Of a DNA stretch of 7,686 nt, positions 1 to 6,587 are shown piece after piece. Positions within the stretch are counted from its first letter, which is position 1; the number at the start of each line of letters is the position of its first letter. Below the pieces are notes generated by a model. The model had not been told where the DNA came from. It made no database searches and saw only the letters and a list, made by a program, of their open reading frames with translations. The DNA lies in contig JANXNM010000658.1 of the NCBI GenBank assembly GCA_025354065.1, positions 1-7,686 on the forward strand, read 5' to 3'. The translations under genes and the position numbers were made by a program. This DNA comes from Synechococcales cyanobacterium 340R_concoct_173_sub. GTDB lineage: Bacteria; Cyanobacteriota; Cyanobacteriia; Leptolyngbyales; Leptolyngbyaceae.

Positions 1-322
1 CTTTTACTTTTTTCTTCCCTTCTACATTAAACAATCCTGACTTAATTAGTATATTTTCAACTTTTCTGATATTTCTCAACACATTTGTTTCATCTAATCC
101 CCAGCTTACTCCTATATGAAACTGCGTTCTATACTCCCTCCAATACTCCAATGTCATTAATACTTGGTCTTCAATGCTTAATTTACTCGGTCTGCCGCTC
201 TTTTTTGCCAGCGCTTTTTCTGCTGCCACGACCTTTACCATTTGCTCAAATGTTGCTGGAGTCACGCCGCACAATCGTTTGAACTCTACAGGCTCTAAAT
301 TCTTAGCTTGGTTGTAACTCAT
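1..322 (-). CDS. IS5-type transposase, N-terminal part (runs off window)
   Basis: This is the first 107 codons of a transposase that reads leftward from an ATG at 322-320 and stays open to the window edge, so the catalytic DDE domain lies outside. The translation starts MSYNQAKNLEPVEFKRLCGV and contains KSGRPSKLSIEDQVLMTLEY followed by WREYRTQFHIGVSWGLDETN. That is the typical helix-turn-helix N-terminal domain (HTH_Tnp_4 type) of a very common cyanobacterial IS5-superfamily transposase, which would bind the element's terminal repeats. No stop or frameshift is visible in this part, so the gene may be intact, but this cannot be judged from the N-terminus alone. It abuts an IS1-type pseudogene that it appears to have interrupted. 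Family assignment is from remembered sequence resemblance; subgroup within IS5 is uncertain. Confidence 0.85.
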   Translation of the reverse strand, partial: MSYNQAKNLEPVEFKRLCGVTPATFEQMVKVVAAEKALAKKSGRPSKLSIEDQVLMTLEYWREYRTQFHIGVSWGLDETNVLRNIRKVENILIKSGLFNVEGKKKVK

Positions 323-365
323 TTTCAATTAGCTCAATTTATATTTATCTTACAACTTTATTCGA

Positions 366-385
366 CTTTCGCAGGAGGTCTATTG
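366..385. repeat. Putative terminal inverted repeat of the IS5-type element
   Basis: Read outward-in on the minus strand this is CAATAGACCTCCTGCG followed by AAAG, about 45 bp upstream of the transposase ATG. It is the expected place for the element's end. IS1-type coding sequence (D-R-M-L-L-E-K) starts immediately to its right, which marks the junction at about 382-386. The partner repeat at the other end of the element is outside the window, so the exact boundary and the target duplication cannot be confirmed. Confidence 0.5.
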
Positions 386-957
386 ATCGGATGCTCCTGG
401 AAAAGATTCCCCTAGCTGGGATTGCTCGAATGCAAGTTAGTGAACGTTGGCTTCAGCAGTACGTTAACGCGTACTACGAACCCGCCCTGCTCAACAGGTG
501 CAAGTGCAACCGAGACCCCGGCGACGACTGACGGTGCAGATGGATGAGTTGTGGTCGTTTGTGGATGACAAAGGGAACGAGCAGTGGGTCTAGCTGGCAT
601 TGGATGTCGAGGCGCGTGAGATTGTCGGCTGCTACATTGGCGACCGCTCCGGGGAGTCCGCTCAGGCGCTTTGGAGATCATTACCAGGGGTCTATCGACA
701 ATGTGCAGTCTATTGAGCGCAACTTTTGGGTGTCCTACCCGGTGTGCCCAGCAAGCGACAAATTGCCTTCGGCAACGCTACGCGAACGGGCTGTGGGCCA
801 GGAAAGTGGGCTGACCCGTTACATTGAACGATTCAACAACACGCTGCGTCAATGGGTGTCCCGCCTAGTCCGCAAAACCTTGTCGTTCTCGAAGAAATTG
901 GACAATCACATCAAGGCGATCTGTAACTTCATCCACCACTACAACGAACAACGATAA
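382..957 (+). pseudogene. IS1-family transposase remnant
   Basis: The reading switches frame several times but reassembles into a recognisable cyanobacterial IS1-type transposase. The pieces are MLLEKIPLAGIARMQVSERW with LQQYVNAYYE (from 391), VQVQPRPRRRLTVQMDELWS (from 498), LALDVEAREIVGCYIGDRSG (from 594), and AVGQESGLTRYIERFNNTLR to FIHHYNEQR (790-957, ending in TAA). The zinc-finger-like N-terminus is absent, apparently cut off by the IS5-type element. Damage includes a frameshift at about 485-497, a TAG at 591-593 where Trp is expected, at least two further frame changes between 710 and 750, and an inserted short repeat at 763-788. The second catalytic Asp of the DDE triad falls in the scrambled stretch near 711-720, so the gene is dead. 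The first Asp (MDELWSF) and the C-terminal Glu region (ESGLTRYIERF) remain visible. Confidence 0.9.
763..788. repeat. Short dispersed repeat inserted in IS1 transposase
   Basis: This stretch begins with a perfect small hairpin, TTGCC-TTC-GGCAA (763-775), followed by CGCTACGCGAACG. The same motif occurs widely in cyanobacterial genomes as a short dispersed repeat, and its translation (LPSATLRER) turns up as an insert in many proteins. Here it sits between codons for SKR and AVGQESG, which are nearly adjacent in the intact transposase family, so a net insertion of about 25-28 nt is inferred. It also changes the reading frame. Confidence 0.65.
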
Positions 958-974
958 CGGACGATTGCTCAAAG

Positions 975-1014
975 TCAGCCTATTTTCCCTATCCTTTCCT
1001 AAATGGCACTACCC
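975..1014. repeat. Probable right end of the IS1-type element
   Basis: Downstream of the transposase stop, the minus-strand sequence reads GGGTAGTGCCATTTAGGAAA and onward. A terminus starting GG(G)TA(G/A)TGCC is compatible with IS1-type ends, and its distance of about 55 bp from the stop is plausible. The left end is missing from the window, so the inverted repeat cannot be matched. The bases 1007-1020 also form a small hairpin (CACTA-CCCA-TAGTG), but it has no T-run and does not look like a terminator. Confidence 0.4.
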
Positions 1015-1072
1015 ATAGTGGTTCAGTTTTAAACTTTCTCTTAAATCCGAGCAATTGTGCCGTCAACTCCAA

Positions 1073-2257
1073 TTAACGAATGGGCACAAATCCTACCTGC
1101 TCTGCAAGCTTTTGACCCTCATCGCTCAAGAGCATATTGGCATAGGCAACTCCTGCCTGCTCATCCAATCTGCCGTCTCGTTTAATGATGACGAACAGCC
1201 GTCTGGTAATGGGGTAAGAACCATCTGCAAAAGCCTTTTTATTGATGCTTGTACAGGTGGCATCAGTACAGGGAGACACAAAATTCTGACTACCATCTTC
1301 TTTAGAAATTGCAATCAAGCGGATCAATTTCTGGTTGATTACTTCTGATGCCGTGGCATAACTAATCCCACCTGGAGTCGTCCCGACCTGGCGAATTGAT
1401 GAAGTCGTGTCTCTCACTTCCTGGACATTGGCACCGAGCGGTTGCTTTGCCATAACATTCTCATAAAAGAAATCAACTGTGCCACCAGCTTGCAAATTGC
1501 GACTAAAAGGGGCAATCGCAAGATCCGGACCTCCTACAGCTTGCCAGTTGCGAATTTTGCCTGTGAAAATATCCCGTGCTTGAGCCAGAGTCAACCCTTT
1601 TACCCCTTGATCAACCAATTGTGGATTGACATATAAGGCGATGCCATCCAGCGCCACTGGCACTTCTTTCAACGTGAAACCCCGGCTCTTTGCCTTAGCA
1701 TATTCGTCATCTTTAAGCGACCGGGAGGATTGAGCGAAACTAAGCTGTCCGCCAATCAACATTTCAATCCCCATACCAGAGCCTGGTTTTCCTGCAATAG
1801 GATCTGTATAGCGCATTTGAAACTGCGGATACGCTTGATTGATGACTCCTACTACTGTTTGAGATCGCAAAGGTGCAAAGGTAGTTGATCCCCCGTAGTT
1901 GAACAATCCTTGAGGGACATTTTGCACCTCTGCAAGAGTGCGGTAAGTAGAGACCAATGCACCTTGAACCTGGGGAGTAGGGGAAACTGGCGATGTTCCA
2001 GAAACCGGAGTAGGTTGACTGCTGGCAGCCGCCGGAGGACTACTGGAGACAACTGGTTGAGGAGCTAGCCCTGGGATTTTGTCTTTTAAGAAGTAAACTC
2101 CTGCACCTAAGAGTGCGAGCACCCCTGCGCCGATCGCTACCACAGGCAAACCCGTTTTACGCAAAGGAGTCCCACAAATCTCACATTTAGCGGCAGTAGA
2201 AGGATTGCGATCGTGTTCGCATTTCGGGCACTTGATGTAATTGAAGTTGGTGGTCAT
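1073..2257 (-). CDS. Membrane-anchored zinc-ribbon / PstS-like substrate-binding protein
   Basis: A 394-residue protein with three parts. Residues 8-30 form a zinc ribbon with C10-x2-C13 and C25-x2-C28. Residues 37-57 form one hydrophobic segment. A Pro/Ser/Thr-rich linker (about 64-100) leads to a periplasmic-binding domain of the PstS type (about 105-394), with GGSTTFAPL (122-130), AQSSRSL (175-181), DGIALYVNP (204-212), RNLQAGGTVDFF (253-264) and TPGGISYA (294-301). In true PstS the equivalent of QAGGT is an SGTT-like loop that contacts phosphate, so the ligand may differ. C330 and C335 could form a disulfide outside the membrane. There is no cleavable signal peptide or lipobox. The likely topology is ribbon in the cytosol and binding domain outside, which is inference. 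The start is supported by AGGG six bases upstream (2264-2267). The gene lies 93 bp downstream of the tubulin-like gene. No pstC, pstA or pstB gene is nearby, so sensing or scaffolding is more likely than transport. Confidence 0.88.
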   Translation of the reverse strand: MTTNFNYIKCPKCEHDRNPSTAAKCEICGTPLRKTGLPVVAIGAGVLALLGAGVYFLKDKIPGLAPQPVVSSSPPAAASSQPTPVSGTSPVSPTPQVQGALVSTYRTLAEVQNVPQGLFNYGGSTTFAPLRSQTVVGVINQAYPQFQMRYTDPIAGKPGSGMGIEMLIGGQLSFAQSSRSLKDDEYAKAKSRGFTLKEVPVALDGIALYVNPQLVDQGVKGLTLAQARDIFTGKIRNWQAVGGPDLAIAPFSRNLQAGGTVDFFYENVMAKQPLGANVQEVRDTTSSIRQVGTTPGGISYATASEVINQKLIRLIAISKEDGSQNFVSPCTDATCTSINKKAFADGSYPITRRLFVIIKRDGRLDEQAGVAYANMLLSDEGQKLAEQVGFVPIR

Positions 2258-2263
2258 AAGAGT

Positions 2264-2267
2264 CCCT
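2264..2267 (-). promoter_or_regulatory. Ribosome binding site of the PstS-like gene
   Basis: On the minus strand AGGG lies six bases before the ATG at 2257, a normal Shine-Dalgarno distance. It supports this start over later Met codons. Confidence 0.5.
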
Positions 2268-2350
2268 ATAAGTTAAATAGCTCAGTGGCTTTGTTGACCA
2301 AAAGCAGACAGACGATGAAAATGATCAAGCAAAATGAATTTGTCTAAACG

Positions 2351-5300
2351 CTATAACCTGAGTTCATCACGCACGTTGGACTCGATCGTGGCAATTTGCT
2401 CATTGGTCAACTTCAGTTCTTCCTGAAGCTCCATCAACTGCGCCTGCTCTTCGAGATCAATTTCACCATCATTGCCAATGAACGCTTGGAACATCAATGT
2501 GTACTCTTCAATAGCTTCACTGGTCACGGGTTGAGGCGCGACCTCGGCAATAATCCGGTCTGCCAGTTCCTGAGAAATCGCGTGTTTCTGGCGCAAGCGT
2601 TCTAGAAGCTGTAGCTCAGTTGCCGATGGGTTACCCCGGCGATAGCAAGTCTGCGCCAGTTTCCGAAATTTCTCGATATTTTCGGTGCTGGCAGCGACTG
2701 TTGCATTGCCATTAGAGGTTGAAGCCAAAGATGCCGCCGGGGTGGAGACTTTTGCGGTAGTTACAGATGGAACTGAGGTCGGCACTGCAATAAACAGATT
2801 GTGAGTTTTGATGTACTCATCGATCGCAGTTTCAACCTTTTCATACTCTGGACTATCTTTACCGTGCGGTAGGTTAGCCTCAAATTGAGTCAGGTAGGCA
2901 AGCAATCGTTGATGCAAGGCTTGCTTATCCGGCTTCGTCACAGCGCTCTTTCCAATGCTGCTGAGTGCATCGCCCAGGATATTACGAGGCGTAGCGTTGG
3001 CATCACCCAGTAAGTACTCTTCGGCTTCACGCAGGTCAGCACCCAGCGTTTGCGTTTTTTCCCGTCCAGTCTGCTTATCTTGATAGCGCATTCGCACTTC
3101 AGAATAGCCCGTTGCTTTGTTCTCGTTCGTGGTGATCAGTTCTAGCGCCACGCCTAGCACCACGTTCTGTTTCACCTGCATTTCTTCTTGCGGCGCAGGC
3201 AAGAAATCTTTGAACTGGCGGTTGTCATGATGCGTGTGCAGTGGATTCTTATCAGATTGGGACACTGAACGGTAGATTGCCCGCATCTTCTCCATCCCTT
3301 CAAGCAGCCGTAAAGGGAAAGCGCCCACCTCATGAATGAAATAGATTCGGTGAGGGTCGTTCAACGGTTTGATGTTCTTGTCATCCAAGGCGCTCACTTT
3401 CCGTAGAATCGGTAAGATTGCTGCCACTGCCGGGTCGGTAGGCTTGCTGCCACCCTGGATGCCGACTAATTTTTGCCGTTTCTCTGCCAGGTCATCCCAG
3501 CCCAAGCCCATTTGTTCTTTGCTAAACCGTAAAAACGGCTCACTCTTTTGAAATGTGGTTTTGATTTGAGCTTCCTGCTGCTCTAGGGTCGGATAACGTT
3601 CCAAAAACTTACGAGCCGTCGAGATTTGAACTTTGGTGCTGGCTTTGAATTCATCCTGGGTGCGCCCCAAGATTCGCTCTTGTAAATCTTTCATTCTTAA
3701 TGCATCAAAACCGCCTAAGTCAAACAGGCGGCTACTGACTGCACCTAAGATATCCTGCGAGATGGTTTGACAGATCACATCTTCCCGGTCTGCCAGCGTT
3801 TGGCTGTAAACCTGATCAATATCCTTTGCGTCGTAGAGCAAAATTCCGTTCACGGTGAGGGTGCCTGTTTCTTGTACATAGACATTTTCCCGTTCACCCA
3901 AACTTGTTTGTAGCACTTCCAAGACGCGATCGAACCGGGTCAGATCCGCTAGCAGTAGATCAATTTCTTCTTTTAGCTCATCGAGCAGCAACACTCCCAG
4001 CGATCGCGATTTCACCTCGACTTTCGAGACATAGGTTAATTCCAGCGCTTGCAGCACGTTTTTGAACTCTTCATCGATCACGCCGCGACGATTGATCATC
4101 AGCATTTGCTTCGCGTGGTCATCAATCTGCTTGAGTAAGGCTTGAAGTGAGTTAGCCGCAGATTTCTCTTTGGGCAGCCAATCCTTTTGCCGCGCTTGAT
4201 CAAACTGGTTGCGGTAGTCGGTGAAGACTTCTTGCAGCACTTCCAAGAATTGGCGGGCGAACTTGGGTCCCCGAAAGCGATCTTCTAGCAGTTTATAAAC
4301 GGTCTGTCGTAATTCCTGCCGTTTGGTCGGAATCAAATTTTGCAGGTTATCCCACATCTTCTGAAAGTAGTCGCTCCAATGCTTCGGATCAGGATGACTA
4401 TCATTGAAGCGAGGGGCATACTTCTCTTGCTCCACAGAAACAAAGCGCTGTAAGTTCTCAAATGGAATGTTCAAGTCGTTGCGCCTTTTACGAATTCCAG
4501 ACACCCAATCTGCCACCTCTTTGCTATAAGGCTTCAAGTTGTCGCCCAAGCTGATACTGTCGAGCAGTTGATGATCGTTTTCCGACTCTGCCAGAGCCAA
4601 GCTGGGCAAAACTTCAGTTTTGATTACATCCCGCATTGCAGCCGGCGACGGTGTTGGGTTTTGCCACCAGGAGATCACCTGACGGGCAAGCCGAGCAGCG
4701 CAGGCATTGAGAACGCGATCAACTGGAAACTGAATGCTGGAAAGCCCAAAGGTGAGATAGTTCTGCGGAAAGCCCAGTGGATCAGTCCCCGCCCAATGTT
4801 TACGGATATTGTCACGCACCAGTTTTTTATACTGGCTAAACCCGGAACTGAAGTCCAGGAAAATGTTTTGCGCCACCATCTCTAACACTGCCCCCACCGT
4901 GGGTAGCGTCACCTTGTCATTGCTGTTGCCCACCAAGTAGCAGAAGTTAAAGGGGACATCTTGACTGCTATTATTACTAATCCGATCCGATCCATTGATG
5001 CTGTACTGGGCTTCAAAGCGGGTGTCATTGCGAGAATAGTGGTTTAACTCCATCAGCGCAGAATAGGCATTGGCAATCACGCGATCGCCCAAGCCTGAAA
5101 ATGCACCCGGTAACATCAAATAAGCGGAAGACTGTGGAATTTCAGAAGCGGGAATCCAATCGCGCAGATTGTAGGCAAGGTCAAGGAACATGCCGGAACC
5201 CGTGCCACCAGAGAAGGAACACGCGATAAAAATGTTCACGCCTTTATCTAGCTCAACCTGCCAGCGATCGAGCATGAATTTTTCATGCCCCACGATCTTC

Positions 5301-5719
5301 TGTTTGGCGTACTGAAAAGCGGATTTAATCTGAGGATAGTTAGCTGTGAAAGCGAATTTACCTAACGCGCGAACCTGTCCTGCTCCGGCTAGGATTGAGT
5401 CCGTTCCTTTTAGCTGAGGCGGAAACCAATCTGCTAAATAGCTATAGGAAGAAAGATTATTCAGAATCGGCTTCGCGTTCTCGACTTTTGCCCACACTTG
5501 CTCAACTGGACTCAACGCGATATCCTGCTTCAACACTACCTGCGGCTCTGTTGCCTTCGCATTTTGTTCGGTATCAATGTGCAAAAACGACACGATTGGC
5601 AAGTTGTCAAGAGTGCCGTAAGTCTCAATGATCATCCGCCGAATTTTGAGTAGAACTTCTTTTCCAGTGCCCCCTAATCCAACAATGATGGTGGGAGTCA
5701 TGCCTTGATAGTCAGCCAT
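2351..5719 (-). CDS. Tubulin-like protein (Tubulin_2 family), large multidomain
   Basis: A 1122-residue protein starting MADYQGMTPTIIVGLGGTGK and ending in TAG. The N-terminal third is tubulin-like: the first glycine loop GLGGTGK is at 14-20, GAGQVRALG at 112-120, and the tubulin/FtsZ signature appears as SFSGGTGSG at 168-176, so it probably binds GTP. I see no clear NxDxxD-type catalytic T7 loop, so polymer-dependent hydrolysis is uncertain. The middle (about 400-900) is mostly charged and helical, including the stretch IHEVGAFPLRLLEGMEKMRA. A low-complexity linker rich in Ser, Thr and Ala (about 978-1010) is followed by two similar helical modules (about 1016-1060 and 1073-1117). No signal peptide or membrane segment is seen, so it is cytosolic. 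No good Shine-Dalgarno precedes the ATG; Met7 is an alternative start, but A-D-Y before the conserved core looks native. It is upstream of, and probably co-transcribed with, the zinc-ribbon PstS-like gene. The family is largely uncharacterised; naming it FtsZ or TubZ would be wrong. Confidence 0.88.
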   Translation of the reverse strand: MADYQGMTPTIIVGLGGTGKEVLLKIRRMIIETYGTLDNLPIVSFLHIDTEQNAKATEPQVVLKQDIALSPVEQVWAKVENAKPILNNLSSYSYLADWFPPQLKGTDSILAGAGQVRALGKFAFTANYPQIKSAFQYAKQKIVGHEKFMLDRWQVELDKGVNIFIACSFSGGTGSGMFLDLAYNLRDWIPASEIPQSSAYLMLPGAFSGLGDRVIANAYSALMELNHYSRNDTRFEAQYSINGSDRISNNSSQDVPFNFCYLVGNSNDKVTLPTVGAVLEMVAQNIFLDFSSGFSQYKKLVRDNIRKHWAGTDPLGFPQNYLTFGLSSIQFPVDRVLNACAARLARQVISWWQNPTPSPAAMRDVIKTEVLPSLALAESENDHQLLDSISLGDNLKPYSKEVADWVSGIRKRRNDLNIPFENLQRFVSVEQEKYAPRFNDSHPDPKHWSDYFQKMWDNLQNLIPTKRQELRQTVYKLLEDRFRGPKFARQFLEVLQEVFTDYRNQFDQARQKDWLPKEKSAANSLQALLKQIDDHAKQMLMINRRGVIDEEFKNVLQALELTYVSKVEVKSRSLGVLLLDELKEEIDLLLADLTRFDRVLEVLQTSLGERENVYVQETGTLTVNGILLYDAKDIDQVYSQTLADREDVICQTISQDILGAVSSRLFDLGGFDALRMKDLQERILGRTQDEFKASTKVQISTARKFLERYPTLEQQEAQIKTTFQKSEPFLRFSKEQMGLGWDDLAEKRQKLVGIQGGSKPTDPAVAAILPILRKVSALDDKNIKPLNDPHRIYFIHEVGAFPLRLLEGMEKMRAIYRSVSQSDKNPLHTHHDNRQFKDFLPAPQEEMQVKQNVVLGVALELITTNENKATGYSEVRMRYQDKQTGREKTQTLGADLREAEEYLLGDANATPRNILGDALSSIGKSAVTKPDKQALHQRLLAYLTQFEANLPHGKDSPEYEKVETAIDEYIKTHNLFIAVPTSVPSVTTAKVSTPAASLASTSNGNATVAASTENIEKFRKLAQTCYRRGNPSATELQLLERLRQKHAISQELADRIIAEVAPQPVTSEAIEEYTLMFQAFIGNDGEIDLEEQAQLMELQEELKLTNEQIATIESNVRDELRL
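2372..2536 (-). other. Tandem C-terminal helical modules of the tubulin-like protein (second copy)
   Basis: This region encodes about residues 1068-1122. The module YTLMFQAFIGNDGEIDLEEQ (then ending ATIESNV) resembles the preceding one (about 2540-2674), FRKLAQTCYRRGNPSATELQ (then ending DRIIAEV). Both share a pattern of aromatic start, G at the turn, E-x-x-x-L-x-x-L, an (I/L)-(S/T)-x-E-x-A cap, and a final I-x-x-x-V, over 43-44 residues. GNDGEIDLEE looks EF-hand-like but one acidic loop alone does not prove calcium binding. The module is probably a protein-interaction end; this is inference. Confidence 0.45.
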
Positions 5720-5767
5720 AAGTTTGAAGTAAGTGCGATGGAGGTCAAGTAGGTTGAATGTTTAACA

Positions 5768-5773
5768 ATCATA
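5768..5773 (-). promoter_or_regulatory. Possible -10 element for the tubulin-like gene
   Basis: On the minus strand TATGAT lies about 48 bp before the ATG at 5719 and matches the TATAAT consensus in five of six positions. The nearest -35-like hexamer, TTGTCT (5788-5793), is only 14 bp away, which is short. The candidate also sits at the edge of the 42-bp repeat block, so repeat-binding proteins could control it. Weak support only. Confidence 0.22.
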
Positions 5774-5779
5774 CAATTA

Positions 5780-5990
5780 TTAGAGACAGACAATTTTCTG
5801 CCTAAGTACCCAGAACGGGATCTTAGACTGAATTATTTCCGCACAAGTCCGATTTTTAGAATCTTAGACCGACAGATTATCCACCTAAGTACCGAAATTT
5901 GGATTTTATACCGATCAAATCAGCATATTCCATGACAAAGAATTTCGCTAGTCTGCCTAATATCCCAAAAACAGGAATTAGACTGACTAA
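5780..5990. repeat. Degenerate ~42-bp tandem repeat block between divergent genes
   Basis: Two boxes alternate through this intergenic region. TTAGAC-like boxes begin at 5780, 5823, 5864, 5906 (as TTATAC) and 5978. GCCTAAG-like boxes lie at 5800, 5841 (GCACAAG), 5883 (ACCTAAG), 5923 (GCATATT) and 5955 (GCCTAAT). The first four units have spacings of 40-43 bp, close to four turns of DNA; the last is compressed to 32 bp. Within units the boxes are imperfect inverted repeats, for example CTAAG 5802-5806 with CTTAG 5822-5826, with CCC/GGG inside, and CTAAT 5957-5961 with ATTAG 5977-5981. The last unit ends just before the integrase ATG. Candidates are an operator or iteron array, or an attI/attC-related recombination region; I cannot decide which. 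Confidence 0.65.
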
Positions 5991-5999
5991 GAGATAACC

Positions 6000-6458
6000 A
6001 TGGATCCGAAACCTCGAAAACTACTCGACCAAGTGCGCGATTGCCTAAGGCTGAAGCAATACGCCTATCGAATAGAAGAAACCTACATCCTCTGGATTCG
6101 GTAATACATCCTCTTCCATAACAAATGTCATCCCGTCGAAATGGGACGCATCGAAGTCGAAGCCTTTCTTACCTACCTAGCCGTAGAAAAGAAAGTCGCC
6201 GCATCCACCCAAAACTAGGCCCTCAGCGCAATTCTCTTCCTTTACCGACACATCTTAAAAATAGAACTCACCGACATCGACGCCGTTCGTGCCCGACAAT
6301 CCCGAAACCTCCCCACCGTCCTCATCCCCCAAGAAGTTCACACCATCATCGCCCAAATGAACGGCACCCACCGCCTTCTCATTCAACTCCTCTACGGCAC
6401 CAGAATGCGTATGAGCGAAGCACGCATTACCATGTTGCCAGTTAAACTGATGATCTGA
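6000..6458 (+). pseudogene. intI: Integron-type tyrosine integrase, truncated and with two in-frame stops
   Basis: From ATG at 6000 the frame reads MDPKPRKLLDQVRDCLRLKQ, then a TAA at codon 35 (6102-6104), then YILFHNKCHPVEMGRIEVEA, a TAG at codon 73 (6216-6218), and ALSAILFLYRHILKIELTDI with DAVRARQSRNLPTVLIPQEV. This matches the N-terminal SAM-like DNA-binding domain and the start of the catalytic domain of cyanobacterial integron integrases. LLYGTRMRMSEA (130-141) is box I, with R137 as the catalytic Arg. Homology ends at about codon 143, and unrelated sequence closes the frame with TGA at 6456-6458. Intact relatives are about 320 residues, so the second half with the His/Arg/Tyr catalytic residues is gone. 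The TAG codon probably arose from CAG (Gln is usual there). No frameshift is present up to the truncation, which suggests fairly recent decay. The gene is divergent from the tubulin-like gene. Confidence 0.88.
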
Positions 6459-6587
6459 ACGATCGTCCACCCAAAGCCATCCAAAGATTACCTTCTGAAA
6501 CCCTTGCTACACTTGATGATAGAAGGTCGATCGTAGACCATTAAATATCAATCTTAATTAAGTCTACGTTCAATTCGATCGCCCTGT
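6459..6587. other. Short AT-rich spacer with an inverted repeat
   Basis: No gene is seen here. It holds a perfect 7-bp inverted repeat, CGTAGAC (6532-6538) and GTCTACG (6562-6568), around an AT-rich loop containing the 10-bp palindrome CTTAATTAAG (6553-6562). It may be a scar between the integrase truncation and the next IS fragment. Confidence 0.35.

Noticed and set aside
544..957. Continuous plus-strand frame of 137 codons as an independent gene.
   Set aside because: Its last part is the IS1 transposase C-terminus and its first part is the wrong frame of the same pseudogene.
1007..1020. Rho-independent terminator for the PstS-like gene.
   Set aside because: The hairpin stem is only 5 bp, no T-run follows on the minus strand, and it is better explained as the IS1 end region.
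1073..2257. Ordinary PstS of a phosphate ABC transporter.
   Set aside because: It has a zinc ribbon and internal membrane anchor, lacks a signal peptide, and has no pstCAB neighbours.
5780..5990. CRISPR array.
   Set aside because: The repeats are degenerate, the boxes are only about 6-7 bp, and there are no unique spacers of constant length or cas genes.
591..6218. TAG codons inside IS1 (591) and integrase (6216) frames as possible UAG recoding.
   Set aside because: Both genes are otherwise broken (frameshifts, truncation), and TAG is the natural end of the intact tubulin-like gene, so ordinary decay explains them.
6125..6445. Plus-strand frame rich in Arg, His and Pro.
   Set aside because: It is an out-of-frame shadow of the integrase remnant with biased composition.
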